From an uncultured Eubacteriales bacterium (GTDB lineage Bacteria > Bacillota > Clostridia > Oscillospirales > Oscillospiraceae), in assembly GCA_900544975.1 (NCBI GenBank), contig UQXI01000003.1:1-64000 (forward strand): a stretch of DNA of 64,000 bases, written 5' to 3'. This document shows positions 1 through 8,544 of this stretch, piece after piece (the stretch's first letter is position 1; each line of letters begins with the position of its first letter). A program made the position numbers and the translations under genes. The notes beneath the pieces were generated by a model. It ran no database searches and was not told the origin of the DNA. It worked only from the letters and a program-made list of their open reading frames with translations.

Positions 1-525
1 GGCGACATTCCCATCGCTGCCTGGCTTTACGCCATTGACGAATTTTACCGCCCCGTCAGCTGCAGCTTTGGCTTCATCAATCGCCTGGTTGATCTCGGCA
101 AGCGACTGGTAGTTGTAATAATTGTTGGAGGGGGCGATGCCAGACGCCGGTGACTTTTGGACGTGCACCACAAAGCTAAAGGTAGCCAGCACTGCGGCGG
201 CATCCGAAAATGCAACGTCCACCAGCACGTCCCCCGCGCAAGTCAGTACTTCCGGGGCCAGTGTAATGGTGATGATATCATTTAAAGATGTGGTAGGGTA
301 GACATACGCCTTCGTGCCGTCCGGCAGCTTATCATATATCCCGCCAGTGCCATCGCTTTTGCAAAAGCGGATTACTGCGCCGGATTTGCCAGGCCTCCAG
401 GTGATCCCGCCATCGCGTAAACTGATTTGCACTTTGCGGGTGCAAGCATCGCCTTGCTTGGCGTAGATCTCCGGCATACGGGCAGTGCGCTGCATATCAA
501 TCGTGATTGGTGTAATAATTTCCAT
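1..525 (-). CDS. BppU-like phage baseplate upper protein, partial
   Basis: An open frame of 175 codons begins at ATG 523-525 behind a GGGAGG ribosome site and runs off the left edge of the window, so the C-terminus is missing. The N-terminus, with its MEIITPITIDMQ start and beta-rich domain of about 115 residues, resembles the BppU/DUF2479 domain that anchors receptor-binding proteins to the baseplate. A collagen- or fibre-like remainder is expected outside the window. It follows the tail protein gene by three bases. Family assignment rests on general resemblance and position. Confidence 0.7.
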   Translation of the reverse strand, partial: MEIITPITIDMQRTARMPEIYAKQGDACTRKVQISLRDGGITWRPGKSGAVIRFCKSDGTGGIYDKLPDGTKAYVYPTTSLNDIITITLAPEVLTCAGDVLVDVAFSDAAAVLATFSFVVHVQKSPASGIAPSNNYYNYQSLAEINQAIDEAKAAADGAVKFVNGVKPGSDGNVA

Positions 526-528
526 CGC

Positions 529-1614
529 TTATCCTCCCTTCACGGCGGCGCGGAGCCGCTGGAAAAATGTGCTGTTGGCGTCCGTAAGCTGCCGCGCAAC
601 GGCTTTGATGGTCCGCTGGGCGGATCTAGCCACTGTAGATACATAGATCTTGTTGCGCTCGGGGTGATGTGGGTAGATCCTTTGCTGCCGGATCTGCACG
701 ATGTGCCGCTGCTTACGGTGCGGATCCACAAGCAAAATTTTGCTGAACATCGACATCTTTAAGTCCTGCCATGCCGCCGCGTCCAGCTTGTGCAGATCTG
801 CCACATCCAGTTCCCAAGATCTGGCTGGTTGGCTTGCCTCATCCACCATAGCCTGGGCATCCTCCTTCAGGCTCTGGGCATCGGTGTATCGCTCGTCTAC
901 CCAAATCTTGGATATGACCTCATTGGTGTATGCCCGATTTTCCACGTAATCTTTGCTCCCGTTGATAGATCCGATTCGCAGGCCATCTTTGCCAACTGGG
1001 TATAAGCGGGTATACAGATCCGCAGATTTGCCCTTAAAGTTGGCCTTACGCAGGTTTACACTATCCACCACATAGGCGTTTGATTGCCCGATATTATCCG
1101 GGATGATAATGGTCGCGATCCGTCTGTAATTATCAAATCGCACTCGGTACCCAAATAGATCCTCAACATCCAGGATGATGTCCAGCGCCGTCGGTCCATC
1201 CATCTCGATGGACCGCTTTTTTGTATCCGCCTCAGCGCCTTGGACTATCCAGCCAAGGCCCGGCCGGACTGCGTTGATGATGTTGTAGGCAGTTTTAGAT
1301 CCGCTTTTATAGCCCAGATACATAGTGGCCCTCCAGATGTCCAGGTCCAGCTGGCAGCCGATGTCTGCCACCCTGTTGCCGGCGTCAATGGTTTTGACTA
1401 TATACGTCTGGTTTTCGGTGGTTTCGATGATTCTGGTTTCCTCCTGGATCGCCGCATAGGCCGGATCAGTTACCTGCACCGTAAAATGCAGCTCATCCCG
1501 CCCATCCTCCATCCGCTGGATGTAGTAGTCATCCGTGGCAATGATGATGCCGCCCTCAAAATCTGGGATATCGCCGGTCCATACCTTATTTTCGGTAATT
1601 TGCACTTTCAGCAT
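529..1614 (-). CDS. Phage tail protein (tail spike/endopeptidase-like, minor structural)
   Basis: This 361-residue protein sits directly after the Dit-like gene, the usual place of the tail-associated (Tal) protein that forms the tip of siphophage tails. It has the N-terminal beta-rich hub-like region seen in prophage tail endopeptidase families (residues about 1-300) but is short for a Tal, without an obvious lytic domain. The start ATG overlaps nothing and is preceded by GGAGG. It probably forms the tail-tip hub to which the BppU-like protein attaches. Confidence 0.72.
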   Translation of the reverse strand: MLKVQITENKVWTGDIPDFEGGIIIATDDYYIQRMEDGRDELHFTVQVTDPAYAAIQEETRIIETTENQTYIVKTIDAGNRVADIGCQLDLDIWRATMYLGYKSGSKTAYNIINAVRPGLGWIVQGAEADTKKRSIEMDGPTALDIILDVEDLFGYRVRFDNYRRIATIIIPDNIGQSNAYVVDSVNLRKANFKGKSADLYTRLYPVGKDGLRIGSINGSKDYVENRAYTNEVISKIWVDERYTDAQSLKEDAQAMVDEASQPARSWELDVADLHKLDAAAWQDLKMSMFSKILLVDPHRKQRHIVQIRQQRIYPHHPERNKIYVSTVARSAQRTIKAVARQLTDANSTFFQRLRAAVKGG

Positions 1615-1626
1615 GGCGCCGCCTCC

Positions 1627-2391
1627 TCACAAAAACGTGGGAACGTAGGTGATTTCCACGTCCGTGTAAATCCGGCCACCCTCTCCGCTGGCGGTTTCGT
1701 TCCAGATGCTGATGGCATTTTCTCCTGGTTTCAGCCAAGGGAAATCCGTCCATATCAGTTTCGTGGATATTGGTTTCATCGCCATGGTGTAAGTCTTGTG
1801 GATGCCGTCTAGGATTGTGGCGCCGCCTATTGCGCCAAGGTAGATCCACGATATGCCGTTTAGTATCAGTCTAAGGCCGCTGGCCTGCGCCAAGCCGCTA
1901 TCTGCAGATAGCTTTATGGTGCAGTCTGTCTTGCGGATATTACTCTGGCAGTCAATGATGGTGTCCCCGTCCGTGGAGGTAAAAAATTTAAATGTGCGTG
2001 CCTCCCAGTGGCGTACTGCCTGGAATTGATACTCCACAGTGGCCACCACCTCACCGGATACGATGGGTGCACTCTCGGCCAGCAGGATGGACTGATACAG
2101 GTAGCCATCTCCAATATCAATCTCCACCGGCCCATCAGATAGCAGAGCACTAAAGGCAGAGATATTTCCCGCCCACTCCCGGGGGGATTGCCCCCAGAAG
2201 TCGATCCGGCAGGCAAAACGCCGGGTGCCGCGCCTCTGCTGGAGCAGATGCATGGTATTGCGCCCCACCCCCTGGAAAATGCCGGCATCCACCTCGCAGG
2301 CGGAGATTTCCGGCCAGGATTGCATTTTGGCTCCAAATTCGGCCAAGTCCCTGCCAGCAATGGTCACCGGCAGGGCAAAGGCGCTGTACAT
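1627..2391 (-). CDS. Distal tail protein (Dit-like)
   Basis: The 254-residue product lies just after the tape measure gene, where Dit is almost always found. It begins with a hydrophobic strand and a short region like the tail-tube-like Dit N-terminus, followed by a galectin-like C-terminal half that is typical of longer Dit proteins. Dit forms the hexameric ring joining the tail tube to the baseplate. The stop lies one base from the tape measure stop-start region, so the two are co-transcribed. Confidence 0.72.
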   Translation of the reverse strand: MYSAFALPVTIAGRDLAEFGAKMQSWPEISACEVDAGIFQGVGRNTMHLLQQRRGTRRFACRIDFWGQSPREWAGNISAFSALLSDGPVEIDIGDGYLYQSILLAESAPIVSGEVVATVEYQFQAVRHWEARTFKFFTSTDGDTIIDCQSNIRKTDCTIKLSADSGLAQASGLRLILNGISWIYLGAIGGATILDGIHKTYTMAMKPISTKLIWTDFPWLKPGENAISIWNETASGEGGRIYTDVEITYVPTFL

Positions 2392-2392
2392 C

Positions 2393-5300
2393 TCACATCA
2401 CCTCGAATTCCATTTGCTCGCCCATGTAATGGGCTGTGCTCCGGGCGATTTCCCGGCCATCCAGGTACACAGGTACCTCCAGCGTAGCCTGCAGCTGGGC
2501 GCTGCCCCGGAGCGTAGGGGCCTGTCCGGCATCCTGGTAGTAGGCGGGTGCGGGGATGGTGGGCATTGTGGCATCCCGGGCGGACGATAAAAATTCTTTG
2601 GATGCATGCGCCAGATCAAAGGCCTGCGTCCGCGCGGCATCGACTACTAGGCCAGTGCCTTTCTCAATGCCTTCTGCCACGCCTGCAGGCCACCAGTAGC
2701 CCACATCTTTTTCGCCGATGCGGGATGGGGAGTTGATTTGTAGCGCCCGCCTGGATGCCCGGACGGCCGCTTGGGCGACATCCTCCGCAGCCGATACTAC
2801 AAGATCCTCGCCGTTGCGGATGCCAGTAGCCGTACCGGCGGAAAACTGATAGCCAACATCTGTACCGGCGGTTTCCGTGTACTGCTCCAGCCCCGGCAAA
2901 TTTGCTCCGATGGCCTTCTGCGTGCTGGTCAGTAGCTCCATGCCAGACGTAGCGCCGGTCTCCTTAAAGCCGTCTGCCATCGGGTTGATGGCTTCCATGG
3001 TCCTACGGACATTCTCCTTGGTGATTCGCTCGGATTCCGACGGAAGCCTTTTGTATTCGCCCTCATAGCAAAGGACAGCAGTTTTTGCCCCATCTTTGAC
3101 GGAGTTTTGTAGATCGGTCATACTGCTTGTGTTGCCGGATAGCCACTCTTCCAGGACGCCGTTGTACTCAGGTCCCAACCCCCGGACAAAGGATAGGAAA
3201 TCGTCCGATAGTTGGTGCCCATACTGCACTTGCAGCTTGGCCAGGTTGCTGTTCCAGGATTTGTAGGTTTCCGTCCGCTGCTGCATGTTCCGGATCATTG
3301 TTTCCATATCCGCCATGGATTTCTGGCTGATTTCGTCAGCGGAGCTGATAATCCGGTCGCGGTAATCTTCAATTTTTTTGGCTGCATCATCCGCTGTTAC
3401 TCCACTATCTGCCAAAATCTCCGAAAAGCCAATGACGCTTACCCCGGCATCTGCAAAGGATGTACCGTAAGCGGATAATTCCCCCTGGATATCTGCCAGG
3501 CGCTTGGCGTATTCTTCGGATACGGCAATTTGGGCTTGTGTCGCTTCAGCTTGGGCTTGCTCTGCAGACGTATCGCCAAGTTCGTCCTTGTATTCCTCCC
3601 AGGCGCGGGTCATGTCATCTACAGCGGCTTGATTTTCGTCTAATGCTGCCTTGCCTTTGGTAATTGCATCACCATACGCATGTTGCTGGTCAGTATTATC
3701 CCGTAGCGCTTGACTCAGCTCGCCCTCCTCCGTGGTTAATTTATCAAGCTGCTGATTGTATTCAGCCATTTTGCCCCGCGCTTCCTCGTAGCTTAAATTA
3801 CTGTCATTCATCACATCATTCAACTTGATGTTAATGTCTGCCTGTCTTTTTTGGTTAGCAGTCAGCCGGTCCAGTAAGGGGATTTCATCCTTTTCAAGCA
3901 TAGATAGCTTTGCTTGGTTTTTGTATAATTCAGCTTTTGCTTCGGCCCATGCTTCTATAGTTTCTTTGTACTGCTTCTGCATGGCCTCTGCCACGGCCTG
4001 ATCTTTCAGCGCCTGGATATGGTCATAGATAGCATCTGTGCCGCCTTGCACCAGTCCCGTCTGTTCGTCGATAGATAGGTTCAGTTCTGGCATCAAAGCG
4101 TTCAGGGCGTCAACCGTCATTCGGTACTCTTCCTGGGCTTCTGCCGTCCTTAGTCCTTGGGTCTCCAGCTCTACCAATCGGTCTACATAGTTTTTGGATG
4201 CATCCGCTGTGCCGATGATGCTTGCGATTGCGTCGTCCGCTTCGGTGGATGCGGCGCCTATAGTCTCCCCCAGCGCCTGGGCAGAGGTGGTCAGCTCGTC
4301 CACACTAATTTTGGTATCATCACACTGGGCGCACAACGTGCCAATGGTAACAACCAGACCGGCAACTGCAGACGCAATAAATAGGGCCGGATTTGCTGCC
4401 ATAGAGATGTTCAAGGCGTCCATGGCGACTTTTGCCTTTTGCGCAATCATCAATCCACCGATTGCAATGGCGAGAGTGCCGGTAGCGGCAGCCACACCAG
4501 CGACGCCTGCTGAGATTTCCGGGAATCCGGTAATAATATTGGTACCGATCTCCAGCACATCAGTAATACCTTTTTTTACACCGTCCAAGGCTGGGCGCAA
4601 TTGGTCGCCAGCTGCAACGCCAAGGTTGGCCAGCGAATTCTTAAAGCGCGTGTCAACAAATTCGGAGGTATCCGTCATGATGGAGTACGCATCTTTAGTG
4701 GTGGTTGCAGCACCATCCATTTCACGTTCCATCTTGGCAAGGACATTATTAAAATCATCAAATCCCTGGACCGCCAGAGCGTTGGCAGCCTTGCCGGCCT
4801 CCTGGGAGCTCCACAGCTGCATCAGCGCCTCGCTGTTGCCGTCTACGGATTGCATCAGCACATCCAATACATCTGCCAGGGACCAACCGTCTTGCATCAG
4901 CTGGCCAAAGGATTTTCCAGTTTTTTCCTGGATGATCTTGCCTACTTTGCTACTGCTTTTGCCCAACTCGTTGAGCATGCCAGATATGTAGGTTGTTGCC
5001 TCAGCGGTAGCGATGCCGCCCTTGGTCAGCTCCACGTAGGCGGTGGACAAGTTGGTAAGCCCAACGCCATAAGCGGAGCCGGTGGAAATTGCCTTGCCCA
5101 TAGAGGCGGACAGCTCATCCACGGAGGTTTTGCCAAGGTTTTGTGTCTGGATCAGTACGTTGCTGATTCCACCTACTGCGTCGGCCTCCAGGCCGTAGGC
5201 GTTCAGCGTGGTGGTCAGTACGTCCGTGGCATTGGTCATGCTTGTAAATCCAGCCACAGCCAGCTGATTGGCTTCTCCCACGAAATTGGCTGCATCTGCT

Positions 5301-5614
5301 GTAGCCACAGAGCCGGAGATTGCTTGATATACAGCCTCGGATACATCCGTGGCCGCCATGCCAGAGGCTGCGGAAAGATCCAAGATATCCTTGCGCATAT
5401 CGCCCACGGATACCTGCGTAGCGTCCATAATGGTTTGGGTCTTGGCAAATGCTGCATCAAATTTCGTGGATGCATTGACTGCGGCGGTGCCCATGGCCAC
5501 CAGAGTGGCGGTTACGATAGCAGCCGATTTCCCGGTGCCCTCCAGCGTTTTCTTGAATTCGCTGTCATCTCCGGTTATTTTGATGACAACTTCGCCATCA
5601 CTTTTTCCAGCCAT
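2393..5614 (-). CDS. Phage tail tape measure protein
   Basis: At 1073 residues this is the largest phage gene in the window. Residues about 60-270 match the TP901/TIGR01760 tape-measure core (for example the FAKTQTIMDATQV and GMAATDVSEAVYQA stretches). Hydrophobic helices follow around residues 355-430, which are thought to interact with the host membrane during DNA entry, then long coiled-coil helices at about 540-700. Its length sets tail length, suggesting a tail of roughly 150 nm by the usual helix rule. Start ATG has an AAAGGAGAGG site. Confidence 0.95.
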   Translation of the reverse strand: MAGKSDGEVVIKITGDDSEFKKTLEGTGKSAAIVTATLVAMGTAAVNASTKFDAAFAKTQTIMDATQVSVGDMRKDILDLSAASGMAATDVSEAVYQAISGSVATADAANFVGEANQLAVAGFTSMTNATDVLTTTLNAYGLEADAVGGISNVLIQTQNLGKTSVDELSASMGKAISTGSAYGVGLTNLSTAYVELTKGGIATAEATTYISGMLNELGKSSSKVGKIIQEKTGKSFGQLMQDGWSLADVLDVLMQSVDGNSEALMQLWSSQEAGKAANALAVQGFDDFNNVLAKMEREMDGAATTTKDAYSIMTDTSEFVDTRFKNSLANLGVAAGDQLRPALDGVKKGITDVLEIGTNIITGFPEISAGVAGVAAATGTLAIAIGGLMIAQKAKVAMDALNISMAANPALFIASAVAGLVVTIGTLCAQCDDTKISVDELTTSAQALGETIGAASTEADDAIASIIGTADASKNYVDRLVELETQGLRTAEAQEEYRMTVDALNALMPELNLSIDEQTGLVQGGTDAIYDHIQALKDQAVAEAMQKQYKETIEAWAEAKAELYKNQAKLSMLEKDEIPLLDRLTANQKRQADINIKLNDVMNDSNLSYEEARGKMAEYNQQLDKLTTEEGELSQALRDNTDQQHAYGDAITKGKAALDENQAAVDDMTRAWEEYKDELGDTSAEQAQAEATQAQIAVSEEYAKRLADIQGELSAYGTSFADAGVSVIGFSEILADSGVTADDAAKKIEDYRDRIISSADEISQKSMADMETMIRNMQQRTETYKSWNSNLAKLQVQYGHQLSDDFLSFVRGLGPEYNGVLEEWLSGNTSSMTDLQNSVKDGAKTAVLCYEGEYKRLPSESERITKENVRRTMEAINPMADGFKETGATSGMELLTSTQKAIGANLPGLEQYTETAGTDVGYQFSAGTATGIRNGEDLVVSAAEDVAQAAVRASRRALQINSPSRIGEKDVGYWWPAGVAEGIEKGTGLVVDAARTQAFDLAHASKEFLSSARDATMPTIPAPAYYQDAGQAPTLRGSAQLQATLEVPVYLDGREIARSTAHYMGEQMEFEVM

Positions 5615-5618
5615 GATA

Positions 5619-6167
5619 TCACCTCTCCTTCCGCCCCAGCGCCTGCTGCAGCATCCAATTGTTGTACTCCTCCAGCGTCATTGGCGCCTGCTTGGCTGCC
5701 GGTTTCCCGTGCTCATCAAGCTGGTACAGCCGACGCATCTGATAGTAATGCTCTCGCCTTGCCTTATCCTTGATTTTGCCGGGCTCTGTGATCCGGTACT
5801 GCACCCGATCCTCAAAGCTGTGGGTTACCAAGCCCTCCAGTAAGGCCGAAAAACGCCACCAGTGCATGGTGGCTGTGGATAGGTCTATGCCATACACGCG
5901 CTGGAACGCCGCATTGATTGCCCCGGCGTCCGCAAGGTAGGAGTAGGGGACCGGCCCCCCGCTGCCACTGTCCGGCTTATCCTCTGTGCGCCGGTAAAAG
6001 GCGTTTACAGCCTCCTGGGCCGCTGCAAAATCCGCCGGTACCGCCCCTGGGAACCAGATATCCAAGAGCCGCTGTGGCGTCAAGGAGCCGTCCAGGGCGG
6101 CCATACTGTAGGCAATCCCGGCCCGGTAGTCCGTGCGGATTGGATAAATCCCGCCGTCCACCATCAA
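5619..6167 (-). CDS. Gp15-like tail assembly chaperone, T part
   Basis: The 182-codon frame matches the phage Gp15 family found directly upstream of tape measure genes. In-frame ATG/TTG codons at 6164-6167 lie inside what looks like the domain: the same frame stays open upstream and codes for SLWNPPDAL, the usual family N-terminus, with no start codon. The frame connects exactly, by a -1 shift at AAAAAAC (6218-6224), to the preceding gene. The protein is therefore probably made only as a fusion of about 304 residues (lambda G-GT style), which helps the tape measure protein fold during tail assembly. Confidence 0.85.
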   Translation of the reverse strand: MMVDGGIYPIRTDYRAGIAYSMAALDGSLTPQRLLDIWFPGAVPADFAAAQEAVNAFYRRTEDKPDSGSGGPVPYSYLADAGAINAAFQRVYGIDLSTATMHWWRFSALLEGLVTHSFEDRVQYRITEPGKIKDKARREHYYQMRRLYQLDEHGKPAAKQAPMTLEEYNNWMLQQALGRKER

Positions 6168-6191
6168 GGCGTCCGGCGGGTTCCATAGGCT

Positions 6192-6224
6192 GGCCTCCCT
6201 TAGTGGGAGGCCGCCATGTTTTTT
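6192..6224 (-). promoter_or_regulatory. Programmed -1 ribosomal frameshift site
   Basis: On the minus strand the gene ends ...GCA AAA AAC ATG..., giving the slippery heptamer A AAA AAC (6218-6224) in the correct phase. Five bases further on comes a perfect 8-bp hairpin, GGCCTCCC/GGGAGGCC (6192-6212), with the zero-frame stop TAA in its ACTAA loop. The -1 frame leads straight into the Gp15-like frame. Slippery site, spacer and stem all fit the known requirements. Confidence 0.88.
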
Positions 6225-6532
6225 GCCTTACCCTCGCCGTACGCCCGTACAATGCCGTTGTACAGGGAGAGCAGGGCGTACCCGTCCGCATTGTCGGCTC
6301 TGGCCAGGATCTGCTCCGCGATGTCGTGGCCAATGAGGATATCCACAGCTTGCTGGTACTTGGCCTTGCGGCCATCAAGCGCAGCCTCCTTGCTACCATC
6401 CATGATCAGATTGGATGCGTCCAGAATCCTAGCATCCATCTCATCGGATGCAATCAATGTCACATGGATGGGGTTTTCTTCAAAAAATTGGACCGGGATA
6501 GCCCGATCCGTAAACGCGAAAAATTTAGCCAT
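6200..6532 (-). CDS. Tail assembly chaperone, G part
   Basis: This 110-residue protein lies between the tail tube gene and the Gp15-like frame, the place of the gpG-like chaperone. It starts at ATG 6532 behind GGAGGT. Codons 104-105 (AAA AAC) form the slippery site, so most ribosomes end at TAA 6200 and a fraction continue into the downstream frame. The sequence itself gives no recognisable catalytic motif. It probably binds tape measure protein together with the fusion product. Confidence 0.8.
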   Translation of the reverse strand: MAKFFAFTDRAIPVQFFEENPIHVTLIASDEMDARILDASNLIMDGSKEAALDGRKAKYQQAVDILIGHDIAEQILARADNADGYALLSLYNGIVRAYGEGKAKNMAASH

Positions 6533-6565
6533 GGTGTACCTCCAGAAATTTTTATAGCTGTTGTA

Positions 6566-6594
6566 TTGACAAATGATATACTACGTGGTACAAT
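6566..6594 (+). promoter_or_regulatory. Sigma-A promoter of the toxin-antitoxin pair
   Basis: TTGACA (6566-6571), a 17-base spacer and TACAAT (6589-6594) form a near-perfect vegetative promoter firing rightward, against the surrounding late phage genes. TTGTA and TACAA arms flank the promoter and may be part of the antitoxin operator. Confidence 0.85.
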
Positions 6595-6620
6595 AGGACC
6601 ACAAGAAAGGAGTGAGCAAT

Positions 6621-6881
6621 GTGGCACAAACTATGGTGACCATCCGAATGGACGATGCGCTCAAAAAAAGCATGGAGCAGACCTGCCAGGAACTGGGGCT
6701 CAGCATGACCGCAGCTTTTACAATTTTTGCAAAGAAAGTAAGCCGGGAACGGCGGATCCCCTTTGAGGTTTCCGTGGATCCCTTTTACTCTGAAAGCAAT
6801 CTCTCCCATCTCCGCCGGGGGGCTGCAGCACTGAACGCCGGGAAGGGCGCAGAACACGAACTCATTGAGGTGGAGGAATGA
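6621..6881 (+). CDS. RelB/DinJ-family antitoxin
   Basis: The product begins MAQTMVTIRMD, the ribbon-helix-helix start typical of DinJ/RelB antitoxins, and ends in an acidic, probably toxin-binding tail. GTG 6621 is chosen because AAGGAG lies eight bases upstream; GTG 6612 abuts the ribosome site and is unlikely. The ribbon-helix-helix part should bind its own promoter and the tail should neutralise the overlapping toxin gene's product. It stands on the strand opposite to all neighbouring tail genes. Confidence 0.9.
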   Translation: MAQTMVTIRMDDALKKSMEQTCQELGLSMTAAFTIFAKKVSRERRIPFEVSVDPFYSESNLSHLRRGAAALNAGKGAEHELIEVEE

Positions 6882-7138
6882 GAAAAATTTGGTTTGATGA
6901 GGCTTGGGATGACTACCTGTACTGGTTGGCCCAAGACAAGAAGACGCTCAAGCGAATCAACAGCCTCTTGCGGGATATCGAACGGGGGAACTTTGACGGA
7001 ATCGGAAAACCTGAGCCCCTCAAAGGGGACCTGAGCGGCTTTTGGAGCCGGAGAATTGATGATGCGAACCGGCTGGTATACCGGATTGCAGATGACGCAT
7101 TGGAAATCCTGTCCTGCAAGGGACATTACGATGACTGA
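6878..7138 (+). CDS. YoeB/Txe-family mRNA-cleaving toxin
   Basis: The 86-residue protein overlaps the antitoxin gene by ATGA. It carries the YoeB signatures: GKPEPLK with the catalytic Glu, the SRRID and NRLVYR arginines, and the C-terminal GHYDD with the catalytic His and Tyr. YoeB toxins cut mRNA in the ribosomal A site. All catalytic residues are present, so the toxin should be active when the antitoxin is lost. It probably stabilises the prophage or responds to stress. Confidence 0.93.
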   Translation: MRKIWFDEAWDDYLYWLAQDKKTLKRINSLLRDIERGNFDGIGKPEPLKGDLSGFWSRRIDDANRLVYRIADDALEILSCKGHYDD

Positions 7139-7140
7139 GC

Positions 7141-7175
7141 AAAAGGGACCGGGCTTTATGTCTCCGGTCCCTTTT
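7141..7175. terminator. Bidirectional terminator
   Basis: AAAAGGGACCGG and CCGGTCCCTTTT form a strong stem flanked by A and T runs on both sides. It can end the rightward toxin-antitoxin transcript and the leftward transcript leaving the tail tube gene. Confidence 0.85.
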
Positions 7176-7182
7176 GCTGTTT

Positions 7183-7689
7183 TTATGCTGCAGGAGTGGC
7201 GGAGTAGATGTACTCCGTGGGGATAGCGCAGCTCTGCAGCTCCACCTCAATGTCAGCGGTGGCAGATGCAGCGCCGGCGCCGTCCTTTTTCACCAGGATG
7301 GTGACCACGCCGCGCTCTCCCTTCTTGGTCCCGGCGTGGAAATACACATAGGGCCGCTGCACCACAGAGCCCTTGCCGTACTTGATAGCAAAGCTGCACA
7401 CAAAGTCCTGGAACTCGTCCCCAATCAGTCTCTGGCCGGTGACCGTAAAGGATCGCTTGGTGCTGGTTTTGATGGTACTGTCTCCTTCAGCGATGTAGGA
7501 TTTGTCTTCGCTGGTGGGATTCAGGGTTGCGCCCATATCCTCCACATGGGGACCAGCAATCGCATAATCCCCAACGCTGGCGGCTTTGCCATCTTCGGAG
7601 CAGTCCATGGCAAATACCATGTCCCGCCCTACATACTCGCCGGTCGCCTCAGCGGCGGTCAGCGCCGCCATGTATTCACTCAGTTTCAT
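7183..7689 (-). CDS. Major tail (tube) protein
   Basis: The 168-residue product lies after the tail terminator gene and before the chaperones, the normal place of the tail tube protein. Its composition is beta-rich, with a strand pattern such as FTVTGQRLIGDEFQDF. The start ATG 7689 follows GGAGGG and overlaps the previous gene by 14 bases. Hexamers of this protein stack to form the tail tube. A strong terminator follows, as is common after this abundant structural gene. Confidence 0.82.
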   Translation of the reverse strand: MKLSEYMAALTAAEATGEYVGRDMVFAMDCSEDGKAASVGDYAIAGPHVEDMGATLNPTSEDKSYIAEGDSTIKTSTKRSFTVTGQRLIGDEFQDFVCSFAIKYGKGSVVQRPYVYFHAGTKKGERGVVTILVKKDGAGAASATADIEVELQSCAIPTEYIYSATPAA

Positions 7690-8116
7690 TGATTTTGCCC
7701 TCCTGTAAATATGTCAGCCGCAGCTGCACTTGATATCTCGCCGTCCCGTCTGGGCTGACGATGTAGGGGTAGGCTGTGGACGTGATTTCTACGTCACGGA
7801 CTTTTTTGCCAGGGCCTAAATTGGGCAGGTCCCGGAAGAATTTCTTGCTCTCCAGCCAATCTGCCAGCCCGCCAAACACGGCCATGTTGGCCTCCTGGCC
7901 TCTCAGATCCTGGCTGTGGTAGGTCCTGGTGGACAATGTAAATTGACACTGCCGGACGCTGCTGCCGTCCAGATAGGTCTTGGCGATCGGCTCACAGGGT
8001 ACAGCATCGATAGAGCACCGGTCCACCTCCCGGGGCAAGCAGTTCAATTCCAACCGCTCGGATCCAAACCCTGGGTAGGCCTGAAAATAGTCCCGCAAAA
8101 TCCCGATGATGCTCAT
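7676..8116 (-). CDS. Tail terminator-like minor capsid protein (Minor_capsid_3 type)
   Basis: The 146-residue protein follows the HK97-gp10-like gene and precedes the tail tube gene. Its size and its YQVQLRLTYLQEGK C-terminus fit the Minor_capsid_3/tail terminator family, which caps the growing tail and joins it to the head. It overlaps both neighbours by a few bases, indicating translational coupling. Confidence 0.72.
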   Translation of the reverse strand: MSIIGILRDYFQAYPGFGSERLELNCLPREVDRCSIDAVPCEPIAKTYLDGSSVRQCQFTLSTRTYHSQDLRGQEANMAVFGGLADWLESKKFFRDLPNLGPGKKVRDVEITSTAYPYIVSPDGTARYQVQLRLTYLQEGKINETE

Positions 8117-8544
8117 TTGGCTTTCCCTCCTACGTAGTTCGCAAGGCTCTGGGTCAGCTCCTCGCTTTTGTCCGCTAGCATCCGCTTATCCCACTGCGGG
8201 CCCCGCATGGGGGCGCCGTGGTACTGCAGGCTGGCCCCGGTGTAGCGCTTAGGCCCCCGGGAAAAAAAGCTCACAAGCTGGCCACCCTTGATGATGGGGA
8301 TATTGGGCCCCCTCGCCTTGCCCTCATACTGGTAATGGGCGTACGGGCCGGGGTAGGTGATGGCGGATCCGTCCTGGGCGATGGTTGCGCTGTTTTTTAG
8401 GGCGCCTTGCCGGAATGGTACATAGGGATCACTGAGGCGCACCATCTCGGAGGCCAGGTAGTGCTGGGCCGCACAGCTGGGTCCCAGCCCCCGGCTGGCC
8501 AAGATCTGCGCTGCATTGATATCGATTTTAACTTTTACCTTCAT
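8113..8544 (-). CDS. Minor capsid protein (Minor_capsid_2 / HK97 gp10 type)
   Basis: The 143-residue protein has the family pattern of an N-terminal helix, the DPYVPFRQGALKNSA segment and the YPGPYAHYQYEGKA segment typical of Minor_capsid_2 and gp10-like head-tail joining proteins. It overlaps both neighbours by about four bases (ATGA-type coupling). It probably takes part in the connector between the portal and the tail. Confidence 0.82.
   Translation of the reverse strand: MKVKVKIDINAAQILASRGLGPSCAAQHYLASEMVRLSDPYVPFRQGALKNSATIAQDGSAITYPGPYAHYQYEGKARGPNIPIIKGGQLVSFFSRGPKRYTGASLQYHGAPMRGPQWDKRMLADKSEELTQSLANYVGGKAK

Noticed and set aside
6167..6190. Independent start of the Gp15-like gene at the ATG with AAGGGAGG just before it (about 6190)
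   Set aside because: That ATG is in another frame, whose product has no resemblance to Gp15; the ribosome-site-like bases are one arm of the frameshift hairpin.
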